7,819 bases of DNA from Scatosoma sp964504025 (GTDB taxonomy: Bacteria; Bacillota; Clostridia; Christensenellales; Borkfalkiaceae). Of the stretch, positions 1 to 5,175 are shown piece after piece. The notes beneath the pieces were generated by a model. It was not told where the DNA came from. It searched no databases and saw only the letters and a program-made list of their open reading frames with translations. The stretch is taken from NCBI GenBank assembly GCA_964504025.1, contig CAZDCO010000047.1, positions 1 through 7,819 on the forward strand, written 5' to 3'. Position 1 is the stretch's first letter. Each line of letters starts with the position of its first letter. The translations under genes were made by a program, and so were the position numbers.

Positions 1-7
1 TTTTTAT

Positions 8-40
8 CAACCTTTGGTTTAATTCGCACAACTTTTGGTT
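8..40. repeat. Direct repeat CAACYTTTGGTT, two copies
   Basis: CAACCTTTGGTT (8-19) and CAACTTTTGGTT (29-40) differ at one base and start 21 bp apart, about two helical turns. Each copy is also a small imperfect inverted repeat (AAC..GTT). The second copy lies inside the terminator-like hairpin at 27-43, so part of the resemblance may come from that structure. A paired protein-binding site is possible, but no neighbouring regulator or promoter supports it. Confidence 0.4.
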
Positions 41-50
41 GTGTTTTTCT
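27..50 (+). terminator. Probable rho-independent terminator of a gene left of the window
   Basis: The stem is CACAAC (27-32), the loop TTTTG (33-37), and the closing arm GTTGTG (38-43), followed at once by TTTTTCT (44-50). The stem is short and only half G/C, so it is moderate in strength. The T tract is on the + strand only, so it would end a rightward transcript entering from before position 1, not the leftward flavoprotein operon. Confidence 0.5.
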
Positions 51-65
51 CCCCCGAAATTCTTA

Positions 66-91
66 CCCCCCCCCCCCCCAGGGGGGGGGGG
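66..91. repeat. Homopolymer inverted repeat C14-A-G11
   Basis: Fourteen C (66-79), one A (80) and eleven G (81-91) are flanked by TTA and TAG, so the pairing extends to A65-T92 and T64-A93. As RNA or single-stranded DNA it would form a very stable hairpin; the tracts could also form G-quadruplex or i-motif structures. Neither strand has a following T tract, so it is not a classic terminator. It may be a real slippage-prone tract or a sequencing/assembly artefact, because such runs are error-prone. Confidence 0.75.
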
Positions 92-93
92 TA

Positions 94-273
94 GAGAGGC
101 GGAAAAGGGTTTCCGCGCCGAAAACGAAAAGATATACGACACGCAAACACCTGCCGTATACCTTTTTGAGAGAATATGAAAATCGTGAAACGATTATCTT
201 CTTCGTTCTTCCGTCATTATACGGCTCTTATACGACGGTCGTATGACGAACGGGTGATAAACGGTGATACCGA
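94..273. other. Non-coding stretch with several hairpins
   Basis: No convincing gene is present. Inverted repeats seen are GCGGAAA/TTTCCGC (99-105 and 110-116, loop AGGG); TATACG/CGTATA (133-138 and 155-160); AATCGT/ACGATT (181-186 and 190-195, loop GAA); the near-perfect 15-bp palindrome ATACGAC-G-GTCGTAT (230-244); and a larger competing fold pairing CGTC (212-215) with GACG (245-248) and ATACG (219-223) with CGTAT (240-244). None is followed by a T tract on either strand, so the end of the leftward flavoprotein transcript is not obvious. No promoter with both boxes was recognised. Confidence 0.55.
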
Positions 274-1827
274 TTATAAAAAGGCGCGATATACGGCGTC
301 CGCCACGCGCAGTCCGTCCACGGCGGAAGAAGTGATACCGCCTGCGTAGCCTGCGCCCTCGCCGCAGGGGAACAAGCCCTGCGTGGAAAGCGATTGTAAA
401 CTGTCCGCGTCTCGTTCGATACGCAACGGCGAGCTGGTACGCGTTTCCGCGCCCGTCAACAACGCGTCGGGGTGAGCAAAGCCGCGGAGTTTCCGATCCA
501 TATCCGCAAGCGCGCCCTTTAACGTTTCGGTAACGCCCGTCGGCAACACGACGTGCAAATCGGCAAAGGCAGTCCCTGCGGCGTACGTCGGCAACACTTC
601 GCCGAACGACGAGGAAGGTCTACCCCGTAAAAAGTCTTCTACGCGCTGTACAGGCGCGGCGTACGCACCGCCGCCTGCTACAAACGCCGCCCGTTCGATT
701 GCACGCTGAAAACGCACACCTGCCAACGGCGAATCGTCCTGGAAGTCCGCACGCGATACTTGCGCGATCAACGCGCTGTTGGCGTTCCGTCCGTCGCGCG
801 CGTAATTACTCATACCGTTCGTTACGACGCCGCCCTCTTCACTCGCCGCAGGCATGACGTAGCCGCCCGGGCACATACAAAAGGTGAAAGCCGCACGATC
901 GCCGACGTGGGAGACGAGTTTATAATCCGCCGCAGGCAACCGCGCGTAGCTTTCGCCGTATTGCGCGCGTGAAATCGTCGATTGTAAATGTTCGATCCGC
1001 ACCCCGACGGCAAAGTCCTTTTGACGCATTTGCACGCCGCTTGCGTACAGCCGCTCGAACGTGTCGCGCGCGCTATGCCCTACGGCAAGCACGATCGCCG
1101 CGACGTCCGTTTGCGAGGACTCCCCCGTGCGCGTATCGGTCAACTTCGCGCCGATCACCCTTCCGCCTTGCAGGACGAGGTCGTCCAAACGCGTATGGAA
1201 ACGCACCGTCGCGCCGTGCGCCAACAAATATTCGCGCATGTTCTTCACCACGATTTTCAAGTTGTCGCTGCCGATATGCGGTTTATTCAACCATAAAATT
1301 TCTTCGGGCGCACCGAATTTCACGAAGGTGCGCAACACTTCGTTTTGCAACGGGTTATGCGTTTGCGTGTTCAGTTTTCCGTCGGAGAATGTACCTGCGC
1401 CGCCCTCGCCGAACTGCACGTTCGATTCCGTTTGCAATTTGCGCGTTTCGCAAAACGCCTGCACCGTCCGCGCGCGCTCTTCCACCGGCGCGCCCCGTTC
1501 GATCACGACGGGCAAGAAGCCGCGCTCTAACAGTCGCAACGCGCAAAACAGCCCCGACGGTCCGCTTCCGACGACGAGAACGGGCTTTTGCGGCAACTTC
1601 GCCGCAGGAATACGCTCGATTTCAACGGGCGTTTCGTCCATTGCCATCGCCGAAAATTCGATCGTGTAGACGTATTTGATTTCCGATTTATTGCGCGCGT
1701 CCAACGATTTTTTACGGATACGGAAATAGGCAGGTTTTCGTCCCAACCGTTTTTGCGCGATCCGCAACAACTCGCTTTCGGGCGTTCCGACGGACAACTT
1801 CACGTCGGACATGGTCGTTATTCTCAT
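274..1827 (-). CDS. FAD-dependent dehydrogenase, COG2509-like
   Basis: This 517-residue protein is predicted to be a soluble cytoplasmic FAD-binding oxidoreductase of the uncharacterised COG2509 type. Residues 1-75 form the basic N-terminal domain typical of this family. The Rossmann dinucleotide-binding motif VVGSGPSGL lies at about 85-93, with the acidic ribose-binding end of the second strand at VVIERG (107-112). A conserved QFGEGGAGTFSDGKL block is at about 138-152, and the C-terminal FAD motif GLFPCGEGAGYAGGITSSAVDG at about 484-505. Length is normal for the family. The start at 1827 has a purine-rich AAGGGGG about 5 nt upstream; an in-frame Met six codons in (1812) is less well placed. 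It begins 2 nt after the stop of the upstream HI0933-like gene, and its ribosome binding site lies in that gene's last codons, so the two are very likely cotranscribed and translationally coupled. Substrate and electron acceptor are unknown. Confidence 0.9.
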   Translation of the reverse strand: MRITTMSDVKLSVGTPESELLRIAQKRLGRKPAYFRIRKKSLDARNKSEIKYVYTIEFSAMAMDETPVEIERIPAAKLPQKPVLVVGSGPSGLFCALRLLERGFLPVVIERGAPVEERARTVQAFCETRKLQTESNVQFGEGGAGTFSDGKLNTQTHNPLQNEVLRTFVKFGAPEEILWLNKPHIGSDNLKIVVKNMREYLLAHGATVRFHTRLDDLVLQGGRVIGAKLTDTRTGESSQTDVAAIVLAVGHSARDTFERLYASGVQMRQKDFAVGVRIEHLQSTISRAQYGESYARLPAADYKLVSHVGDRAAFTFCMCPGGYVMPAASEEGGVVTNGMSNYARDGRNANSALIAQVSRADFQDDSPLAGVRFQRAIERAAFVAGGGAYAAPVQRVEDFLRGRPSSSFGEVLPTYAAGTAFADLHVVLPTGVTETLKGALADMDRKLRGFAHPDALLTGAETRTSSPLRIERDADSLQSLSTQGLFPCGEGAGYAGGITSSAVDGLRVADAVYRAFL

Positions 1828-1829
1828 AC

Positions 1830-3032
1830 CTACCCCCTTCTTTTTTCCTCAATCGCCGCCGCAACCGTGCAAGCGGACGCGTACGCCCATTGCAGGTTAT
1901 AGCCGCCGCATTCGCCGTCCACGTCCAAAATTTCTCCTGCAAAATAGAGATTATCCACGTGCGTACTTTGCAAGTTTTCGTCCGTTTCCGCAAGGGGAAT
2001 TCCCCCCTTCGTAACCTGCGCGTAATCGAAACCGAGCGTACCCGTTACGAGCAAGGGGAACGCCTTGACCGCACGCGCCGCCGCGCGCATATCCCCACGC
2101 GCCACCGTTCTCCAAACCGCTCTACCGATTTGGTTGTTGACGATACCGCTCAAACTCTCCTCGATGGCAAGCGCCGGCAACGCCGCCTGTTTCTTTTGCA
2201 TTGCCGCGTACGTTTCCTCTTCGGTATAATCGGGCAAGAAGTCGATCGACAAACGCACGTCTCGGCGATCCGCCACGAACGCGGACACGCGGAATACCGC
2301 GTCCCCCGACACGCCGTAATCGGTAAAGATGACGTCGCCGCGCAAACTATGCGCGCCGCCCTGCCAAGTCGCCGACAGCGTTACGTCCGCCGCGCGAATC
2401 CCCTTTAAGCCCTTGACGGTATCCGTTTGCGTTTTCAACTGCACGAGGGAGGGCGTCAACAGCGTAACGGTATGCCCGAACGCCTGCGCCAACGCGTACG
2501 CCGTGCCGTCCGTGCCAAAGTTTTTCGCCGCCTTGCCGCCCGTGCAAAGCACGACGGTATCGGCGAAATATTCTTGCCCGTCCGCGATCACGACGAACTG
2601 CCGTCCGTTCTTTTTTAAATCGGTTACGCGCGTACCCGTCAGCACGCGCACTCCCCTTTGCGCCACGGTAAAGCGCAAAGCGTCCGTAAGCGCGGACGCC
2701 TGCCGTCCCGTGGGGTATACTCTGCCGCGCTCGTCGGCAAACGTCAACACTCCCAAGTCCGCGAAAAAGTCGCGAATCGCGCGATCGTCGTACAGCCGTA
2801 ATATCCTATCCAACCGTCCTTGCGGCAGGGGCGAACGGGAAAAGTACGCCGCCGAGGACAAACGAGTATTCGTCAAATTCCCCTGCCCGTTGCCCGTTGC
2901 GGAAAGTTTTTTCCCCACTCTGTCGCCGCGCTCGAACAGCACGACGGGTGCGTTTGATGAAGTTTTCAGCCGCGCCGCCAAGAATAAACCCGACGCGCCG
3001 CCGCCGATAATTGCCGTAGATATGCGTTCCAT
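1830..3032 (-). CDS. HI0933/YhiN/BaiN-like FAD-dependent oxidoreductase
   Basis: This 400-residue protein belongs to the HI0933-like flavoprotein family (YhiN, BaiN and relatives). It shows the N-terminal dinucleotide-binding motif IIGGGASGL (8-16), the family block KKLSATGNGQGNLTN (41-55), TGG with GTDG (164-176), and the C-terminal signature GEILDVDGECGGYNLQWA (366-383). In many relatives the second block reads GRCN; here it is GQGN. The family's general substrate is not settled. BaiN of bile-acid-dehydroxylating clostridia is a relative, but nothing else from a bai operon is here, so that role should not be assumed. The reading frame extends to an ATG at 3050, but that ATG lies within a strong promoter whose -10 box would be codons 3-4. 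The ATG at 3032 directly opens the FAD motif and coincides with the predicted transcription start, so 3032 was chosen. No Shine-Dalgarno is seen. It is the first gene of an operon with the COG2509-like gene. Confidence 0.92.
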   Translation of the reverse strand: MERISTAIIGGGASGLFLAARLKTSSNAPVVLFERGDRVGKKLSATGNGQGNLTNTRLSSAAYFSRSPLPQGRLDRILRLYDDRAIRDFFADLGVLTFADERGRVYPTGRQASALTDALRFTVAQRGVRVLTGTRVTDLKKNGRQFVVIADGQEYFADTVVLCTGGKAAKNFGTDGTAYALAQAFGHTVTLLTPSLVQLKTQTDTVKGLKGIRAADVTLSATWQGGAHSLRGDVIFTDYGVSGDAVFRVSAFVADRRDVRLSIDFLPDYTEEETYAAMQKKQAALPALAIEESLSGIVNNQIGRAVWRTVARGDMRAAARAVKAFPLLVTGTLGFDYAQVTKGGIPLAETDENLQSTHVDNLYFAGEILDVDGECGGYNLQWAYASACTVAAAIEEKRRG

Positions 3033-3038
3033 AGCACT

Positions 3039-3067
3039 ATTGTATACCATTTATAATAAAAAGTCAA
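3039..3067 (-). promoter_or_regulatory. Sigma-70 promoter of the flavoprotein operon (leaderless)
   Basis: On the minus strand the -35 box is TTGACT (3067-3062), then a 17-bp AT-rich spacer, then the -10 box TACAAT (3044-3039). Six bases (AGTGCT) separate the -10 box from the ATG at 3032, so the canonical +1 falls on the A of that ATG. No ribosome binding site exists between promoter and start codon. The arrangement predicts a leaderless mRNA. Confidence 0.75.
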
Positions 3068-3106
3068 TTTTTTTGAAAAATACCTTGAGATTTTTTCCCG
3101 TCCGCG

Positions 3107-3135
3107 TTGACTTTTTCGCACTTTTATATTAAAAT
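3107..3135 (+). promoter_or_regulatory. Sigma-70 promoter of the DUF1508-acetyltransferase operon
   Basis: TTGACT (3107-3112), a 17-bp spacer and TAAAAT (3130-3135) match the housekeeping consensus well. Predicted +1 is near 3142, leaving an 89-nt leader before the ATG at 3231. It is back-to-back with the flavoprotein promoter: both have a TTGACT -35 box, with 39 bp between the two boxes, so a single bound regulator could affect both. Confidence 0.75.
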
Positions 3136-3141
3136 ATAGTA

Positions 3142-3168
3142 GGAAGGAGGCGTTTTTGCTCCCTTTCC
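3142..3168 (+). promoter_or_regulatory. 5'-terminal leader hairpin with buried SD-like sequence
   Basis: The predicted transcript begins with GGAAGGAGGC (3142-3151), which can pair, with three single-base bulges, with GCTCCCTTTCC (3158-3168) around a GTTTTT loop. The purine arm is a near-perfect Shine-Dalgarno placed 5 nt before an in-frame TTG (3156). Pairing would hide it and would also cap the 5' end of the mRNA. A second small hairpin, ACGGG-AATA-CCCGT (3171-3184), follows. Structure was inferred by eye only. Confidence 0.45.
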
Positions 3169-3217
3169 GTACGGGAATACCCGTCCACGAGAACAAAATC
3201 ACGCGCGAATGGCGCAA

Positions 3218-3223
3218 AAGGAG
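3218..3223 (+). promoter_or_regulatory. Ribosome binding site for the DUF1508 membrane protein
   Basis: AAGGAG lies 7 nt before the ATG at 3231, the same motif and spacing as in front of the LemA gene. It supports 3231 as the main start rather than the upstream TTG at 3156. Confidence 0.8.
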
Positions 3224-3230
3224 AATTGTT

Positions 3231-4427
3231 ATGCAAGAATTTTTCGACAAATGCGTAAGCTTTGCAACCGAGAACCTGACGCTCGTCGTCGTTTTAGCTG
3301 CCTGTCTGGTCGCTATCCTGCTCGTCGTCGTTTTGCTGATCGCGCGTTCGGCTAAAAACCGCAAACGCAACGCCGCGTTAGCCGCACGTCAAGAAGCGGA
3401 ACTCGCCGCGGCTGCGGAAGAAGAGGCGAAAGCCCAAGCCGCAAAGAAAGCGGAAGAAGAGGCGAAAGCCCAAGCCGCAAAGAAAGCGGAAGAAGAGGCG
3501 AAAGCCCAAGCAACCAAGAAGGCGGAAGAAAACAAAAAGACGGCGAAAAACGCCGCCCCTGCCGCGGAAAAGAAGAACGCCGTTTTATACGACGAACTGA
3601 AAGACGCGGAAGAAGAGGACGACGCTTCATACGAAGAAGACGAAACGGATAAAGCGGCAAAATACAGCGGAAAATGGTTGATTTGCCGCGTATTGACGGC
3701 GGACGGCGCGACGGACGACGAAACGTACTTCTTTGAATTGCACGCGTCCAACGGTGAAAAACTCCTTTCCAGCGAAGAATACACTTCGTACAACGGCGCA
3801 CTCCGCGGTATCGCCACCCATAAGGCGAATATCGAAAAGGGCAATTTCAAAATTACCCTTTCCAAGAAAGGCGATTATATCTTCAAACTGTTAAGCGGCA
3901 AGAACATGCTCCTTTGCATGGGTGAGCATTACGCGACGAAACTCCGTTGCGAAAGCGCGATCGAATCGACGAAACGGTTCGCAAGAACTGCCGTGATCGA
4001 CGAAAACGTGCAAGATTACGTCGTGAAAGTGCCCGTGGAGGACGACGCGGACGTTGAACCGATCGCCGAAGGACACAACGGCAAATGGCTCGTCAGCGCG
4101 ACAACTGCCCCCGACGGAGAAGAAGTGTACTACTTTGAGTTATTCGCGAATAACGGCGAAAAACTTCTTTCCAGCGAAGAATATACGACGTATATCGGCG
4201 CGGTCAACGGCATACATACTCACAAGACGAACATTGAAAAGGGCAATTTCCGCATTTCCCTCACCAAGCGCGGAGATTATATCTACAAACTGCTCAACGG
4301 CAACGGACAGCTGTTGTGCTTGGGCGAGCATTACAAGACGAAACGCCGCTGTTTGAACGCCGTGGAATCGGTCAAGCGGTTCGCGTTGAACTCCCCCGTG
4401 CTCACCGATCAAAAACTGACGAAATAA
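3231..4427 (+). CDS. Membrane-anchored coiled-coil protein with duplicated DUF1508/YegP domains
   Basis: This 398-residue protein has a short acidic N-terminus and one transmembrane segment at about 16-38, followed by a basic stretch (RSAKNRKRN). It continues with an Ala/Glu/Lys-rich coiled coil (about 50-105) containing three 12-residue repeats AEEEAKAQAAKK, then an acidic linker (about 120-142). Two homologous globular units follow at about 146-251 and 283-385, joined by an acidic linker. Each unit holds two DUF1508 (YegP-type) motifs: FELHASNGEKLLSSEEYTS-like, then YIFKLLSGKNMLLCMGEHY-like, so four motifs in all. The positive-inside rule suggests N-out, C-in, with the DUF1508 units in the cytoplasm. 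DUF1508 has no firmly known function; YegP is usually a small free-standing protein. The ATG at 3231 has a good ribosome binding site; an in-frame TTG at 3156 would add 25 basic residues. It is followed 15 nt later by an acetyltransferase gene. Confidence 0.88.
   Translation: MQEFFDKCVSFATENLTLVVVLAACLVAILLVVVLLIARSAKNRKRNAALAARQEAELAAAAEEEAKAQAAKKAEEEAKAQAAKKAEEEAKAQATKKAEENKKTAKNAAPAAEKKNAVLYDELKDAEEEDDASYEEDETDKAAKYSGKWLICRVLTADGATDDETYFFELHASNGEKLLSSEEYTSYNGALRGIATHKANIEKGNFKITLSKKGDYIFKLLSGKNMLLCMGEHYATKLRCESAIESTKRFARTAVIDENVQDYVVKVPVEDDADVEPIAEGHNGKWLVSATTAPDGEEVYYFELFANNGEKLLSSEEYTTYIGAVNGIHTHKTNIEKGNFRISLTKRGDYIYKLLNGNGQLLCLGEHYKTKRRCLNAVESVKRFALNSPVLTDQKLTK
3414..3530 (+). repeat. 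36-bp tandem repeat, 3.25 copies, coding for coiled coil
   Basis: Units at 3414-3449, 3450-3485 and 3486-3521, then a 9-bp partial copy to 3530. The first two are identical; the third differs only near its end (AATKK-type ending instead of AAKK-type). Each encodes AEEEAKAQAAKK. Near-identity at the DNA level points to recent in-frame expansion, and copy number is likely to vary between strains without breaking the frame. Confidence 0.92.
3666..4385 (+). repeat. Internal duplication of the DUF1508 module
   Basis: Segments 3666-3983 (106 residues) and 4077-4385 (103 residues) encode clearly homologous units. Shared blocks include GKWL, NGEKLLSSEEYT, THK.NIEKGNF, KGDYI/RGDYI, GEHY.TK and KRFA. 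Some DNA stretches are nearly identical, such as the region encoding GEKLLSSEEY, while other stretches have diverged. This is an older duplication than the 36-bp repeats. Confidence 0.88.
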
Positions 4428-4442
4428 GCGAGGGTAGGACGA

Positions 4443-5114
4443 ATGGAACGCAAAACGAGCGATTGGGAACGCATGATCGGCGGCAGGCTGTATAATCCGT
4501 CCGCCGCGGACGTCGTAGCACGGCACGCCGAGGGCATGATCGCGTGCGATACGTTTAATCGTATTCCCATGAAAAGAGCTAAAGCAAAACAACGCGCCTT
4601 GGAAAAAACGATTCCCTCCGCAAAGGGCAAAAATTTTTGCGTGTTCGCTCCGTTTCGTTGCGAATACGGCGTAAATATCCACGTCGGCAAGGATTGTTTC
4701 GTCAATTATAACGGCGTATTTCTCGACGTCGCGCCGATTACGCTCGGCGACGGCGTATGGTTGGGCGCGAACGTAACGTTGGCAACGCCGAACCACCCGT
4801 TGTTAGCCGACGAGCGGCTGAACGCCGATTACGAGGACGGTTGGCACGATTTAGAGTACGCCTCACCGATCGTCATCGAAGACGGGTGTTGGATTTGCTC
4901 GTCCGTAACCGTTTGCGGCGGCGTTACGATCGGGAAAGGGAGCGTCGTGGCGGCAGGTGCGGTCGTTACGCGCGACGTACCGCCCCGTTCTCTCGTTGCA
5001 GGCGTACCTGCAAGGGTGATCCGAACGCTGGACGAACAAGATCGGATCGGCGTATGGGAAAGTTATCTCCGCGATGAAATTCCCCTATCCGCAAGAAAAA
5101 AAGAGGAAAAATAA
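4443..5114 (+). CDS. Sugar O-acetyltransferase, maltose/galactoside (Maa/LacA/NodL) type
   Basis: This 223-residue protein is predicted to transfer acetyl from acetyl-CoA to a sugar hydroxyl in the cytoplasm. Residues 8-62 match the maltose acetyltransferase N-terminal domain (GGRLYNPSAADV, then DTFNRIPM). The rest is a left-handed beta helix of hexapeptide repeats: FAPFRCEYGVNIHVGKDCFVNYN, VAPITLGDGVWLGANVTL, then IVIEDGCWICSSVTVCGGVTIGKGSVVAAGAVVTRDVPP and VAGVPARVI. The probable catalytic His is H118 in TPNHPL, at the usual place. The loop after it (about 121-140) is somewhat long, and the helix is Cys-rich. The true acceptor sugar cannot be told from sequence, and many family members are annotated 'maltose' without proof. 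Purine-rich GAGGG/AGGA (4430-4439) serves as ribosome binding site. The 15-nt gap from the DUF1508 gene and the shared terminator indicate cotranscription. Confidence 0.92.
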   Translation: MERKTSDWERMIGGRLYNPSAADVVARHAEGMIACDTFNRIPMKRAKAKQRALEKTIPSAKGKNFCVFAPFRCEYGVNIHVGKDCFVNYNGVFLDVAPITLGDGVWLGANVTLATPNHPLLADERLNADYEDGWHDLEYASPIVIEDGCWICSSVTVCGGVTIGKGSVVAAGAVVTRDVPPRSLVAGVPARVIRTLDEQDRIGVWESYLRDEIPLSARKKEEK

Positions 5115-5121
5115 AAAACAG

Positions 5122-5157
5122 CCGAGGACTTAGTTAAAAGTCCTCGGTTATTTTTAT
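5122..5157. terminator. Bidirectional rho-independent terminator
   Basis: A perfect 10-bp stem CCGAGGACTT (5122-5131) / AAGTCCTCGG (5138-5147) with loop AGTTAA is followed on the + strand by TTATTTTTAT. It is preceded by an A-rich tract (5108-5118), which becomes a T tract on the minus strand. It can therefore end the plus-strand acetyltransferase operon and the converging minus-strand LemA-DUF2207 operon, whose last stop is at 5176. Confidence 0.92.
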
Positions 5158-5175
5158 CGTTATTTTACGGTCGAA

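Noticed and set aside
212..248. Hairpin downstream of the flavoprotein operon as its terminator
   Set aside because: The stem is imperfect and no T tract follows on the minus strand.
176..349. A 57-codon + strand frame starting MKIVKRLSSSFF
   Set aside because: It has only a weak purine stretch upstream, resembles nothing I recognise, and runs into the 3' end of the opposite gene. It is likely chance.
969..1679. Long + strand open frames opposite the COG2509-like gene
   Set aside because: Their products are Arg/Ser-rich with no recognisable motif, and they lie wholly inside a well-supported gene on the other strand. They are by-products of its codon use.
1830..3032. Bile-acid 7-dehydroxylation role from BaiN similarity
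   Set aside because: The family is broad, and no other bai-type gene is in the window. Only the general flavoprotein family can be supported.
3033..3050. Start of the HI0933-like protein at the ATG at 3050
   Set aside because: That ATG lies between the -35 and -10 boxes and would be upstream of the predicted transcript. It also lacks a ribosome binding site.
3414..3530. Repeat array considered as a CRISPR
   Set aside because: The units are directly abutting with no spacers and encode an in-frame coiled coil.
3352..3865. Minus-strand frames with Ser/Phe/Ala- or Leu/Pro/Arg-rich repeats
   Set aside because: They are the reverse reading of the 36-bp coiled-coil repeat. The + strand gene has a promoter, ribosome binding site and recognisable domains.
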